The position numbers and the translations under genes are program-made. 64,000 bases of DNA from Thermothelomyces thermophilus ATCC 42464 (lineage: Eukaryota > Ascomycota > Sordariomycetes > Sordariales > Chaetomiaceae): the NCBI RefSeq assembly GCF_000226095.1, contig NC_016473.1, positions 124,001 to 188,000 on the forward strand, read 5' to 3'. This document shows positions 19,662 to 31,369 of the stretch, one piece after another. The notes beneath the pieces were generated by a model. That model made no database searches and was not told the DNA's origin. It saw only the letters and a program-made list of their open reading frames with translations. How positions within the stretch are numbered: position 1 is the first letter of the stretch; each line of letters opens with the position of its first letter.

Positions 19662-20741
19662 CAGCTGCAGACCTTCTCTTCTCCCCCTCCATCTCCCTAA
19701 GAAAGAAAAATAAATAATAAATAAATAAATAAACAGCGAACAAAACGAAAACGGGCAATAGATGGGGAAAAACATAAAATGGGGAAAGGGAGAGGGGCCT
19801 TGTCGAGAGGAACAATCATTCTCAGATCCGTGGTTGACATGCAGGTCGCAGCTCGATCTGTTGTGGAGCGGTCCTGTCAGCCAACGCAACAGTGGAAGTC
19901 GAGGCAAAAGGAGCAACTAGAGCCCAAGAGCACCAGGGCTTCTCAGGCTGATGCTGCATATTTCGTACCTTGCCTAATTACGTCAAACCCTGGCCATTCT
20001 CCGACAGCTGCTCCTCTGCAACAATGCCCTCGAGTTGGCATGTTGCGCGCACCCCTCCGCCCATATTCCCCCCCCTTTCCACGTTTGCAGACGACCCAAC
20101 GCTCATGGTTCGATCAGCTGACCGCCACGATGCCCCAGAGTCACGGTTGAGCCCAAAGCGCCCAATGGGTTGTCGCCGCGCTTTGTCGCTCTGCTGTAGT
20201 GGTGAGTCGGTCTTGGCCCGGAATCCACCGAGAGTGAGGCGCGAGTCCGCAGTGTGTGCAGTGTAGGTATTGCTCCGCCAGCAGGCCGGGGGTCGTCGGT
20301 GTAACTGGGGCCGCCACGTCACGCCCGGACGGCACGTTGCCCCCTGCCAAGTGGCCCCGGGTCAGGGGGTGCTGGACCCGCCTCGGGCAGCGTTGTCGGG
20401 CTCCAAACTATTCCCCAGAGGTGGTCACGGATTGATTGGTTCTGACGCATATTCTGTAGGGCTGGATTGCGCGATGCCCCCCTTTGACTCTCTGCTGTTG
20501 GCAAAGATGCCTCCCCACGTCTCCGGGCATGGGGACAAGCAAGGAATTTGTGGTTATTATATAGATGGGCTTCTTCTCCTTCGGAATGCGATCATGGTCT
20601 TCTCACACCCACTCTTCATCGCAAACAAGAAATCGTCATCATCATCACCATCGCCAACGTCGTCGTTGCCGCCTTCCTGAAAAATAAACACTCTTAGAGA
20701 ATATCCTAGTGGATTGACAACCCGTTCCACACCAAATCAAC
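19662..20741. other. Intergenic region, no supported gene
   Basis: About 1.1 kb. An AAATAAATAAATAAATAAAC tract lies near 19,711-19,734 directly behind the thioesterase-like gene and may serve polyadenylation. TCATCATCATCACCATCGCC-type triplets occur near 20,635-20,655. No gene was found. Confidence 0.5.
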
Positions 20742-21411
20742 ATGGTTACCACACGCGACCTTGTAAGTGCGATAAAACAATGATCAGAGCTTCACATAGT
20801 CTCGGACTCCTGGTGGTCTTCGGCTTCTAACGTATGGGCGTCAGGAATGGTGCTTTCTGGGCAACCCCAAATCCGAGAAGAGGTATGCCACGTACCACAA
20901 CGAACGCGTGTTTCCGGCCGTGGGCTACGATCGCGTGTTCGACTACTTCGACTGCAAGGAGGTCAACTTCTTGTCCGAGGACACGTTTCTCCAGGGACGC
21001 AGGGGCAACGGCCGCATGAGGCTGCCCGCCGGTGTCTGGATGACGGTGAAACAGGGCTCCATCAGGTTCGAGCCGGACGACCGATCTGACGGGAGCGGGT
21101 CGCGCGCGCCGCCCCCGAGCCTCGCCTCTGGCTATAGCGGGAGCATCGCCCCCTCCAACTACTGCCCCAGCCCGCCCCGCGATGCGGCCACCTTCAGAAG
21201 CCCCGCCCGCGCCGCCAGCTCCTCCGACATCACGGCGAGGAGTCAGCCCAACCCGGGCGACTGGGAGGTGATTGAGGAGATGGGGAGACACTGCGGCGAA
21301 CCCCTCGACGACCGCAGCATCGCCCCGAGCGAGAGTATCAGCTCTGTCGGCAGCCGCCGCGGCGCGAGCCAGGCCACCCGCCGCTACACCTATGACTACT
21401 ACGGCCACTAA
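20742..21411 (+). CDS. Hypothetical protein, 195 aa, ordered N-half and disordered C-half
   Basis: Two exons: 20742-20762 (MVTTRDL) and 20845-21411, with an 82-nt GTAAGT...GTCAG intron; the total is 195 aa. Residues about 8-85 look folded: EWCFLGNPKSEKRYATYHNE, VFPAVGYDRVFDYFDCKEV, then a Gly/Arg turn and MRLPAGVWMTVKQGSIRFE. The rest is rich in Ser, Ala, Pro and Arg and probably disordered, ending in YTYDYYGH. There is no signal peptide or membrane segment. I do not recognise the family. The very short first exon with a clean splice site and GC-rich codon use support a real gene. Confidence 0.65.
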
Positions 21412-23366
21412 TCCTAAAATCCCCTCGCCTTCCTCCCACCTTCCTTCCTTCCCGAGCGTTCCACGCGACCGGGGGGTGATGGGAAGGGAGAATGGGGGAA
21501 GGGGAGGATTCGGGCGCGGAGTCGGGAAAAGGGATTAGAGAAGGCGGGAGGCCCTTGTGAAAGGGGCAACTCTGCAGTGCCAACCTTCGCTGCCGGTCCA
21601 GGAGCGGTCCGGGGCCCGATGCTAAAGGCTCGAGCCGAGTAGACCGAGGCGACGCACAAGGGTGGATTGCCGACTCGCTCATCTGATTCTCCTTCCCTCT
21701 CTTCCCGTGTCCGTACTCCGCTTGCGACACTAGCACCGGGGGGATTAACTGGTAGAGTCAGCTAACTACCTAGGAAGGTCGGAGTTTAGAAATTTGGGTT
21801 TCGACGGTATCTTTTTTTTTTTTTTTCTGGGAAAGCGTTTGCATCGGGGTAATGGAGCTGTTTTTACGAGTAGGGGACACGGGATTTCGGTATCTCATCT
21901 TTTTTCTTTAGCTAGATTGGTCAGTCTGGGCGCACATTAACATATATATTTTCATTCAAAGAAAGGCATTTCAATTCCACCTTGACTCCATCCTTTCCTG
22001 GGGCCATCTATGCTCGAGCATCGCCTGCCTAGCAATTGGTATTTGGGGCGTCGTTCATTAACGGCAACTACGACCAGCATCCTAGACCCGTATTCAGTTT
22101 CACCTGCTTTTTATCGATAAATTTCTGGCTTTTGCCTTTCAACTTGATCTATTCCCGCTTCTGTTTCTGCCTATCTATTTTGACGCCCAAGCTGATTACC
22201 CGAGAACACCTGCCTGGTTCGGTAAAGAACAGCTCGCCATTGAGTACTTAATTAACCATTGGCGTGGAGGCGCGAGGGGACGATGCGAGAATGCTTGGTA
22301 CCCAGTCTGCGTAGGTTGGAATGCCACGGGAGGGAATGCACATGAACGACACGCACCAAGTGATCTGGGGATGATGCCGGGGCTTACCTTGGACCGGGAC
22401 TCTGCCACGCCAGCGAAAACAGGGTCTGAGGGTTCTGGATGCATTGTGTGCTTGTGCATCCGTATATATCCACAGCTAACATTGCCTCCTGTGAGCACCT
22501 GAGTTCGGAACTAAATGCGCACAGAGAAGCTTGGTAGCTCCCTACTTTATACACTACTGTATTAGTTTGTATGGTAATTATCCCGTAGAGGGAGGGGAGC
22601 CTAGACCCAGTGTTTACTCTGATTACTGCGTATTCACCAAAAACTCGGACAATTTCCTACATGTCTATCTATCCGCGGTCCAGGAATCACAACTCAGAGC
22701 GGTAATTACGCGCGTCCTGTGCAAAAAATATCACTGGCGGTAAGAACCGCGCTAGCGCTCTTACCCCCACGTTCAACGCCTAAAGCCTAACACGGTACTG
22801 TATGTATGTATGTATGTACATACATCGGCGGCGAAGCCTGTGAGTACCGTGTGGATGGAGCTACTTGGGCTATTTTATAACATGTTTTTATATACGCAAA
22901 TGTAGTACCTTACATACCCTATGCAATTGGGTGCATTTTACAAGTGCATGCAAGGACGTATGTTTTCTATAGTTATTCCGTATCCGTAATTACTTCCTAC
23001 GGGCTTCCCAGCCGCGATGGTGAAAGGACGGAGTAATTCTTGGCACTGCTACGACCGTGGCTCCACTCTGAATCTACTGTGTAGCGTTTGACCTCTCAAG
23101 TTCCCTGCAGAGACAAGTCCTCGTTCCCGTGCTCTCTTGAAAGTTCCCTTCCACCCCCCTCCCCGAGCTTGGCGTACTATCATCGCAGCCGCATGACGGC
23201 GGTCGCGCGTCTGTCGAGCTGCCGTCTTCCCTTCACTCAACTCGAAGGTTTAGGCCTAAAGGAGGTTTCCCAATTGTCTTCCGTTCCATTAACTGATCCT
23301 GGGCGAGACCACGGTCATACCTCAGGTGGCTATTAATATACCTTACTTCAAATTCCATCCACCATC
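21412..23366. other. Intergenic region with T15 tract and TATG microsatellite
   Basis: Nearly 2 kb without a supported gene. It contains T15 at 21,812-21,826 and a (TATG)n run at 22,799-22,820 followed by the complementary TACATACAT, which could fold back. The last 300 bases are the promoter of the P450 gene. Confidence 0.5.
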
Positions 23367-25317
23367 ATGGTTGCGAATCTCGTGCTCCTTGCCCTCCCGC
23401 TCCTGGCCACTTACCTTGCCGCAACGCTATGGCATCGCCGCTTCAGACAGTGGGCCAATTTCCCCCAGCTGAAGCCCTCTCTTCTCTGGGGTCACCTGCA
23501 GGTCATTCACGAATACACCCTCCGGGCCAAGCCAAAGATTCATATCGGTAAGTCGCCCTTGGCCAAGCCGAGAGTGTGCTGAAGTAATCAGTAATTGAGT
23601 ACCATGGACTTTTGAGGGCTGATTGACGGAGATGCCGATAGATGCCGTGTTTGCGCAAATCGCCAAAGACCTCGGAAGTCCGCCACTCATGTACCTTGAT
23701 CTTCGCCCCGTCAGTTATCCGATGGTTGTCATCAACAGCCATGAAATAGCCGAGCAGGTTTCGCGCGTGAGCAAGCTATTCCCCTGGAGAACGCCTAAGT
23801 CTCCCACGATGTGGGACCTGGTACGGGTGATCGGTCCAGAGTCCATCCTGCTCAGGCAGGTGAGTATTTTGAATTTAACTCTTGCCCGTCATCCCTTCCG
23901 CTCGTCCCGTGGCCGTCGGTCGCTGATCGGCAACCACTCCAGAGCGAGGACTGGAAGCAACTACGGAAGCGCTTCAACCCCGGTTTCGCCCCCCAGCACC
24001 TGATGACGCTTCTCGGGTGCATCTGCGATAAGACCATGATCTTTGTAGACCAGTTGGAGCGCTACGCTCGCTCGGGTAGAGAGTTTCCCCTCAACAAGCT
24101 CACCATTAACCTGACGTTTGACATCATCGGCGCCATCACCATGGACGTCGACTTCGACGCACAGCAGTCCGAGTCCTCGGGCCAGGGCGAGTTCATCAAG
24201 CTGTACGACCGGCTCCTCAACATGTACGGTACCGAGGACAGCCGGTTCCCGTGGTGGATGTATCCGAGGCGGGAGTGGCGCCGCTACAAGCTCAGCAAGC
24301 AGATTGACAGGCGCCTCGAGGACATGATCCGGCAGAAGCACGCCGAGCAGCAGCAGCAGCAGCAGCAGCGAAAGCAGCAACAGGAAGGAGGAGAAGCCGG
24401 CAAAGGAAAGCCCCGCGACATCCTCAGCCTTAGCCTGCAGGGAAGCAGCGAGCTGAGCAGAGAGCTCCTCGCCGAGACGCGAGATCAGCTCAAGACGTTT
24501 CTGTTCGCCGGCCACGACACCACCGGCATCTTGCTGGCGTGGCTCTTCTACGAGCTGTCTCGGTCTCCCCACGTGCTCAAGGCCGTGCGCGGCGAGCTTG
24601 ATGCCGTCTTCGGCCCGGACCCGGACCCGGGAGCCGTGCGGGAGAAGCTCATGGCCCCGAACGGGGAGGAGCTGATCAACAAGATGCCGTACATCAACTC
24701 GGTCATCAAGGAGGTCCTTCGGCTGAGACCGCCGGCCGGGACGGCGCGCATGGCCCCCCCGGGGACCGGCTTTACCGTCCGCACTCCCGATGGGCAGAGC
24801 TTTTGCCTCGACGGCGCCATCATTTACAACTGCGCCACCATCATCCAGCGAGATGGGACGGTCTACGGGGACACGGCCGACGACTTCGTCCCGGAGCGGT
24901 GGCTGGGCGACAAGAGCATCGGGAGCGCCGACGCAGAACAGAACGAGGCGGCGGGCAGGAAGTTCCCGCCGGGGGCGTGGCGGCCGTTCGAACGAGGCCC
25001 CCGCAACTGCATCGGGCAGGACCTGGCCACCATCGAGGCGCGAGTCATTGTGGCCCTCGTGGCGAGGCGGTATGACTTTGTCAAGGTCGGGCTGGGGGAG
25101 CTCGATCTTGAGGAGGCAGGGCGGCCGATCCTGGACGAGAAGGGGCAGTATAAAACCAAGCCGGAGTTGTACAACGTACGTACTTTAACTTGCCGGGATG
25201 GAGGCGCGAGAAAACGGCGTGTGTGTGTGTGTGTGTGTGCTGACCGGCTCCAAGACACAACAGGTGACGGCCAAACCAGTCGATGGCATGATGATGAAAG
25301 TGAGACGGCTGGCGTGA
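23367..25317 (+). CDS. Cytochrome P450 monooxygenase, membrane-anchored
   Basis: Four exons: 23367-23547, 23642-23859, 23943-25175 and 25264-25317 give 561 aa. Residues about 3-20 form an N-terminal membrane anchor for the ER. The P450 marks are complete: I-helix FAGHDTTG (A322-T327), K-helix ExxR E390-V-L-R393, PERW 450-453, and haem loop FERGPRNCIG with the cysteine at 489. The product is longer than usual partly because of a Gln-rich insert (about 269-280, seven Q then RKQQQ) after the G/H helices. The last exon adds VTAKPVDGMMMKVRRLA. The haem loop and I-helix resemble the CYP4/CYP52/CYP59 side of the fungal P450s, where many are labelled sterigmatocystin StcS-like; I see no toxin cluster here, so the substrate is open. 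Intron 3 carries a (GT)n run at 25,219-25,239. Confidence 0.92.
25219..25239 (+). repeat. (GT)n microsatellite inside the last P450 intron
   Basis: About ten GT units in the 88-nt intron 25,176-25,263, between the donor gtacgt and the acceptor acaacag. Confidence 0.85.
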
Positions 25318-26216
25318 CCGTGGACGGGCGCTGGATGAGGGTCGTAAAACACGCGTGGTGGGGACTTTCAGGTTGGTTGGGTCGGCTGCGCGGGCAGAGC
25401 GAATTTCAGGTACTTGTAAGTTGAGGAAGCCCCGTCTTGCAGCAGTACTCGGCCTTAAGGTGCCTATGTAATAAATCCACCCAAAGTAAAAGGGTAGTGT
25501 AGATTTCAATGGTAAGGTGGTGGTGGAAGGCTCCGTTGTGCTTTATTAATTGCTTGGCCAACTGACATTCAGCACGACAGGTATATATGTACATACATGT
25601 ATGTACAAATCATATCATCCGTACTGGTCCTGCATGGTGCAACGTCGGCCACCGGGCCAGGTTGAACGGAACCCCGACCAAAAATCTCACCTTGTGCGAC
25701 CAAAATTGGATGGTGGAAGCGGGATGTGGCAATGGTTAAAGTTGTAGGGTCGGTCTGCAAAGGCAAGGGCGCAGGAGGGCAGGCGCTTTCGGACCCACCC
25801 TTGCAGATGGCGAGAGGCTTTTTTAAGCAGGACCTGACCTTGATAACTGACGTACAGGTAGGTAATTAGGTACGGATGGCCTTTAGCTGCCCCCACTCCT
25901 GCGTGCTCCCGTACCCGGGGAAACCGCATCTCGAGCCCGGCTCTTCGGTTCCTAGCAACAACTCGCACTAGTTAGGTAGGTAAGATAGGCTGGCGACGCC
26001 CTATTTCTTTTCTGTTGACTGCCCCGTACTGTACAAGTCCCTACCCTTTCTATGCCGGGCAGGACTTCGGTGTAGATAGTTCTAATTTGGCTCGCTCCGT
26101 CCTTGTGCAGAAGTCATGGTCCCCGCCGTCCTCATTTCAGCTCACTGACACCTGATACATAATTGCATTTCTTGGAGTCCGCTCTGTCTTGGACCCCGAA
26201 ATCGCCGGGAACGGCG
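25318..26216. other. Intergenic region, no supported gene
   Basis: About 900 bp. Contains a near-palindromic TATATATGTACATACATGTATGTAC stretch at about 25,582-25,606 and TAGGTAGGTA motifs at 25,857 and 25,974. It is the promoter side of the 2EXR gene. Confidence 0.5.
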
Positions 26217-27352
26217 ATGGCACCGGATGAGAAGGCGGCCACCGTGCTATCGCAGGTTGCCCAGTTTCACGTCGATGCCGAATCTCAGCCTACTAGTCCA
26301 CGGCTGCACAAAACAGCGGGTCCCGACAATTCCGCCTCTGCAGTCCCCGTGACGGTCACGGTGAGCGAAGTGTCGTCTCCCCCAGCCTCGCCGGCCGAAC
26401 GGCCTGCTACAGTCGAAACACATCCTGAACCCGAACCGGAACCGGAACCCGAAGCTCGTAACAAAACCGAGCCATGCAGCACATTTGCGTATTTTCCTCT
26501 GCTCCCGGCCGAGCTGCGTCTCAAGATATGGTGAGTCGGCTTCACAGAACATCTGGGGCCCCACCATACCTCCCGAGGGGGGCGGGAGGTGTCACTGTAA
26601 CAGCCTGCGTGCTGCCTTCAGTTGGTCCGCGGGGTCGGGGCTGACAGGAATGCGCTCCAACCAGGCATATGTCCTTCCTGCCTCGAACTGTCGTGTTGCA
26701 CGCCAAACGCAGCCACTACGCCGACTATGTAAAATACGACGCGCCCAAGTGGCAGTCGCAGTCTTGCAATCCCGCCGCCCTGTCCGTCAACATCGAGGCC
26801 CGCGCGGCCGCCCTGGAGCACTATACCGTCGCACTGCCCCTGTTTGCGCCGCCCCCGCGGACGTCGGCGCTCGAGCGGGCCGGCGACCTCCTGCAGGACA
26901 GCGACAGGGTCCTGTACCTGAACCTGGAGCAGGACACGGTCGTGCTGCTCGGTGACCTGCAATACGTGCATATCATGAAACTGCTGGATGATTTTCGCCG
27001 GCTCGACAGGCCCCGCACCTGGAGCCCTCGCGCCGCTTACGGGAAGGGGCTGCGAAGACTGGCCATGAGCGTCGCCTTCTGGACACACGACGTTGGCGCG
27101 GCCGCCCTCGAAATGTTTGCCCGCAAGGCCTTGGCTGATATCGAGGAGTTCATCCTCTTCACGTATGCCAAGCCTTTGCCCCCAAGCGACTGGCGCGGGC
27201 TCTGTGTGCTCAAAGAGGTCGATGTCGACGGAGGTTTTTACCGGGACTTCAGGATGGGGAGAGGCAGGCAGTTTCGTGTCAAGGATGGTTGGATGGTTGT
27301 CGGCAAAGGGCCGATGAAGCTGGCAGATATCTACTTCCAGGGAGGGTGGTGA
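26217..27352 (+). CDS. 2EXR domain-containing protein
   Basis: Two exons, 26217-26530 and 26665-27352, with a 134-nt intron (GTGAGT...CCAG), give 333 aa. Across the splice the sequence reads FPLLPAELRLKIW-HMSFLPRTV, the hallmark of the 2EXR domain (PF20150), a fungal F-box-like fold. NPAALSVNIEARAAALEHY completes it. The N-terminus (about 1-90) is disordered and has a Pro-Glu repeat (PEPEPEPEPE). The C-terminal half, with DRVLYLNLEQDTVVLLGDL and GLRRLAMSVAFW, is also typical of this large fungal family. The function of 2EXR proteins is unknown; an adaptor role in ubiquitination has been guessed from the F-box likeness. The ATG in acggcgATGGCACC is the first in frame. Confidence 0.88.
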
Positions 27353-27829
27353 GAAGCTGCACATCGCCCCCCGGGCGCCTTTGACTCTCATTTTCTTGTT
27401 TTCTTTCCTTGCTTGTTTCTTTCCTTCTCTGTTTTCAACATTGCCGTACGCCGTAAGTATCCCTTCTTCCATGGTTGTATCACCCCGGGTGTCTTTTCTT
27501 GGCGGTGTCGACATGTACTACCTCGTTGTGTCCCGACTCCGTATCTGCGTCTTCTGTCGTCAGCGGACGGCCAGCTCCGCAAAGAGCAGAGCGTACAAGT
27601 AAGTGTCTTTGCACGCTCTGAAGCCTAGGTTAGCACATGACGAATTGGGTTTCCTTGAAATAACCATCAAGCCCAGATGCACTGATTCCGTTCTCCCCCC
27701 CTTCGGCATCAATGTCACCACGGAACTGCAATCAAGAAAACCGGGCCAGCCTCTCTATTTCCCCCAAATATGGTACAAAGATATACAGGGTTTTCTCTTT
27801 ATCATTACGCCGCGGGCCGCGGGCCGCGC
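27353..27829. other. Convergent 3' intergenic region
   Basis: About 480 bp between the 2EXR gene and mL57, with a pyrimidine-rich TTTTCTTGTTTTCTTTCCTT run at 27,391-27,410. No gene was seen. Confidence 0.5.
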
Positions 27830-28783
27830 TCATGCTCCTAGCCTCCTCAGGATCTTCTCCCGGACCACCTGCTGCGCGACCCCAGCACCGTGTTGTAAGG
27901 AGATGGCACCAATAATAGCGAAGAGGGCAGTGTTTAGTACTGCGGTCAGGCCAGATGCTTCGAGGTTCTCGGGCTAAACGGGGGCGGATTCGCGGTCAGT
28001 CTGCGGCCGTGTAGTTCCGAATGTGCGCGGGATCACGTACCATTCTCGGCTTCCACCTAACAACTTCTGGCAGCCCAACTTCGATTGCCAATTTCGCGAG
28101 CTTCTCTTTCGACACCACGTCCATCGGTTGCTTTGAGCTGAGCTTGTCGACGTTCGCGAGAGCACTGTGCTGGAAAGGTTCGCGACCGAACGAGTCCTGG
28201 GTCGGCGAGTCTTGGGCGGGAGCAGGAGTGACCATGATGTGCCGTGTAGTCTCAAGAGAGACGATCAACCGCCCTGCATAAGATACGGTCAGCGTTTGTT
28301 GTTACTCGTGCGCACCCCGGCACTCGAACGCTCAGGCAACCGGCGAACGGTCGGGAACGCACCGAAGTAGGCCAGCCTCGTGTTGAACCCTCGTCTCCCC
28401 TGGTCGAAGCTCTTGTGTGTGATGGCAAGCCATTTGATCTCGTCCGGCAACATCCTATCCCCCTTCGACCCCAACAGGCGGTTGTACATGGCATCGAGTT
28501 TGGCCGGGTCATCGTTGTTGTGCCAGACCGTCCGCCTGGGATCCTTGACCACGTTGATCGAAAAGCCCGGGCCCTTCATGCGCTCTGGCGTGTAAGACCA
28601 TCGTGGCCGTTCTCGCTGCTCGGCGGGCGTCTCAAGGACTTCGTCGCTGCTGCGCGATGCAGACGTCGACAGTTGCCGCGCCGGTTGCCCGAGCTGCCGC
28701 GCGACCGACTCCGTGACGGCGCTGCATCGGCGGAGGGCTCCGCAAGTTGCCGTAACGGCCGAACGAGACGTGTTGAAAACCAT
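27830..28783 (-). CDS. MRPL15: Mitochondrial large-subunit ribosomal protein mL57 (yeast MRPL15)
   Basis: An RNase III-fold protein of the fungal mitochondrial ribosome. On the minus strand the exons are 28783-28363, 28273-28041 and 27973-27830, with introns of 89 and 67 nt; the product is 265 aa. The N-terminus is Arg/Ser/Ala-rich without acidic residues up to about 45, as expected for a matrix-targeting sequence. The RNase III-like core reads LPDEIKWLAITHKSFDQGRRGFNTRLAYFG-RLIVSLETT, where the glycine is split by intron 1. The C-terminal block NLEASGLTAVLNTALFAIIGAISLQHGAGVAQQVV matches the last helices of the fold. The catalytic acidic signature of active RNase III (ERLEFLGD) is replaced, as in other structural members. 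It is divergent from RTT109, with 436 bp between the start codons. Confidence 0.88.
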
Positions 28784-29219
28784 TGGGCGCAGGAGTGGAC
28801 GAAGAGGCAGAGATCCCAGGGTTGGGAAAGCGCTGAAGCCCAGAACTTGATGTCGGTCTTCTGGGGATCATTTTTTGCGGCTGGCTTGCCAGCTGCCAAA
28901 GGCTACTTCGGTAACGTCCTTACAGTATTCCATACATACGCGGCACGGAGCCTTGCATGCCCGGCCCTCGAGCTCAATACCTGATTCGTGACAAATTTCG
29001 TTACAGCTCGTAATTTCACTAACTAGAACCTTGGCGCCTTGCTCTCTTCGTGGCGGACCTGGCGCTTGCAACTGACTTTTCAGCGCAGCGGTCTCCACTG
29101 GTCCTCTCGCTTCCAGCTCCACTTTCTTGATCTTTCGCGTCACAGCGCGTCTCCATGATAACCAGCCGCGCTGGTTGTGCATGCTGCCTCGCATTCGATC
29201 ATCGTGAATTTTTTCTACT
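28784..29219. promoter_or_regulatory. Bidirectional promoter, mL57 / RTT109
   Basis: Only 436 bp separate the two start codons, which face away from each other, so the two genes probably share a nucleosome-free promoter region. I cannot name a factor site with confidence. Confidence 0.6.
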
Positions 29220-30983
29220 ATGGCCGCGGCCCCGAAACGTTCCGCGAGCAGCACGGGCGCTGCTGGCGCGGGCTCCCTGCGCGAAAGGCTCGCAGCAGTG
29301 CTCCCCCAAGGCCACAAATTCGACATTCACCACATATCGACTCCCCCCACACGTGCAGAGCCGCTCTGCGCGGCCCCGCCCGGCCAACGACCAGAAAAGA
29401 CGTACAAGGAGAGCCACTTCCTTGCCGTATCAATATGTTCTCGGGACATTGCAGTCGCGTCCTCTAAGCGGCCCTCTCCAGACGCGAACCGAGGCAAGGA
29501 GCAGACAGAAACCAGGAAGCAGGCATTGGTCTTCGCTCTCGAGGTCTTCATCTTCACCACCGCATATCAGACCATTCTCTTCGTGTCCAAGGCCGACTCG
29601 ACTGGCTATCTCCATCTCCTCGACCTTCCTGAAGGCGCTCCTTCTCCGATCCGCCAAGTATGTGCCACGTTTCTCGCATACCTCCTCGACCACCGGCGGC
29701 GCAGCCACGTACAGTCTGTCGTCAACCTGTTCGCTCGAGCGCAGGCGCAGTATCTCTTTCCCGGGAGCGTCCGAAACAAAGGAAAGCATGTCTTGGATGA
29801 CCGGGGTCTCGTCCGTTGGTGGTGCAAGGTCCTAAACCCGCTCATGGAGGGTTTGAGCAATGGGCCTTGGACCAGCACCAGGGGCTATTTGCTTGTTCCT
29901 GGACTGGAGCACTTGGAAACACGAGCCTTCATCCCGCGAACCACGGCGAGCTCAAGTAACTGGGTGATTGGTCACCCCCTGGAACAGATTTCACACTACA
30001 GTCGCGAGCTTGATCGCGTTCCACCACGGTGTCTCATCCCTGGCTATCCGGACGATCCCAAATCCCGATTCCGCGACGAGCTGGACGAGGAGGTATCCAA
30101 ACAGAAAAAGGAGATTGGCGAGTGGAGAAGCGTCAAGTCCTTGGACCAGTTCTGGGAGATGATGTCGTTCCGTCAGGAATGCTCCAGCGGGAGATTGACC
30201 GGGTTCATTTGGTTGGTCTTCGATCCAATCCAACCGTCGTCGCCGCTGCCGAACTCTCATAAGACTACCCCTACAACGGCTGACCTCACAACCACTAATA
30301 ACGGCTCTTCTGATTCTTCGCCATCACACGCGGTGTCCACAACACCGCCGCGGCAGGAAGTCGAGGTGTCCTCCAACACGCCGCAACCGAGTTCACTCAG
30401 GGCGCCAGCGCCTCCAACTGCGCCCGATTCGCGATCGTCCAAGGCGGTGAAGAGAAAGACTAAAAGACGGCTTTCTGGCCCAGTTGTTCCGCGCGCACCC
30501 AAGGTAAAGACACAAGTGCGCAGTTCCCTCGCCTCCCGTCCGACGAGAACCGCCTATTATTACTGGCCACCTGAAGCCCGCGGGGATAAGCTGGTGAGAG
30601 AGGCAGAGTACAAACGCATCGTCGAGCTGCTTCTTCACTTAGATTTTTCAACGCTCGACAAAGCTGTCGGAAGCACTCGGCGATGGCTTAACGAGGTTGG
30701 CATCGGAGATGGTGCGGAAGGGGACATTGTAGGTAAAGCGAGCATCGCAACTCCGCCACAAGTCAGGGGAGCCGCTTTCGATACCGTCAGCGGCACCGTG
30801 ACCAACCTGACTGGGTTGGTCAGAAGGAAGAACGTGTCAACATCTGTGGAAGCAGATGCTGGCCGATCATCGGCCCCCACCACAGGAGAACCGACCGGGC
30901 CTGCGTTCGAGCCCGCTCCAAAGGTGAATGTTCTTGGCTCCAGCCTAGTGCGGAAAAGGAAAAAGGGGACAGGGGACCACTGA
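29220..30983 (+). CDS. RTT109: Histone acetyltransferase RTT109 (H3 lysine 56)
   Basis: Fungal-specific acetyltransferase that acetylates newly made histone H3 on K56 (and K9/K27) together with the chaperones Vps75 and Asf1, during replication and DNA repair in the nucleus. Single exon, 587 aa; yeast Rtt109 has 436, the extra length being mainly a disordered C-terminal part. Family marks are LRERLAAVLPQGHKFDIHHIS near the N-terminus, the acetyl-CoA and substrate core around LVRWWCKVLNPLM and WTSTRGYLLVPGLE, and GYPDDPKSRFRDEL (275-288). D278/D279 correspond to yeast D287/D288 and K281 to the autoacetylated K290. A Ser/Thr/Pro-rich linker (about 337-420) and the basic KAVKRKTKRR precede a later YYYWPPEARGDKLV segment. 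The ATG at 29,220 opens the frame and precedes the conserved N-terminus. Confidence 0.92.
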   Translation: MAAAPKRSASSTGAAGAGSLRERLAAVLPQGHKFDIHHISTPPTRAEPLCAAPPGQRPEKTYKESHFLAVSICSRDIAVASSKRPSPDANRGKEQTETRKQALVFALEVFIFTTAYQTILFVSKADSTGYLHLLDLPEGAPSPIRQVCATFLAYLLDHRRRSHVQSVVNLFARAQAQYLFPGSVRNKGKHVLDDRGLVRWWCKVLNPLMEGLSNGPWTSTRGYLLVPGLEHLETRAFIPRTTASSSNWVIGHPLEQISHYSRELDRVPPRCLIPGYPDDPKSRFRDELDEEVSKQKKEIGEWRSVKSLDQFWEMMSFRQECSSGRLTGFIWLVFDPIQPSSPLPNSHKTTPTTADLTTTNNGSSDSSPSHAVSTTPPRQEVEVSSNTPQPSSLRAPAPPTAPDSRSSKAVKRKTKRRLSGPVVPRAPKVKTQVRSSLASRPTRTAYYYWPPEARGDKLVREAEYKRIVELLLHLDFSTLDKAVGSTRRWLNEVGIGDGAEGDIVGKASIATPPQVRGAAFDTVSGTVTNLTGLVRRKNVSTSVEADAGRSSAPTTGEPTGPAFEPAPKVNVLGSSLVRKRKKGTGDH

Positions 30984-31369
30984 GTCTGGTGCCACTTTCT
31001 GGTCGATCAATCTGCCATGTTTCCTGGAAGACGCTCAGGCGGCTTGGGCGGCGATCCTGCCGGGAGCTGAATAACTGTTACGGTCCCCTCTTGTCCGGTG
31101 GGTGGTGTAACTCTGCTGCGGCGCTTATTTGACGATCATTCTGGGTGTTAACCCTCCGTGGAGCCATATACCACGCCGCAGATCATGCCGTCCTTCGCCA
31201 GGAAAGCCGACTCCGCTGACGGTTAGATTTGAATAAATCACCGGGTACTAGTAAGTTGGCCGTGTGCCCGAGCCATTCTTGCAGTAGGCAAATACACAAA
31301 TTGCGCATGCAGGGACATATGCCTTCGCTAGGCATCAGCTTGGCATTCGTAGCAATACAAGCGGATTAT
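30984..31369. other. Convergent 3' region between RTT109 and RKM4
   Basis: 386 bp, no gene or repeat seen. Confidence 0.5.

Noticed and set aside
16537-25317. Secondary-metabolite cluster (PaxU-like gene, thioesterase, P450)
   Set aside because: No polyketide synthase, peptide synthetase, prenyltransferase or terpene cyclase is present, and the genes are separated by unrelated ones and long gaps.
23811-25424. Single-exon reading of the P450 (537 codons)
   Set aside because: It starts inside an intron and runs through the last intron to an unrelated tail; the four-exon model restores the membrane anchor and a proper C-terminus.
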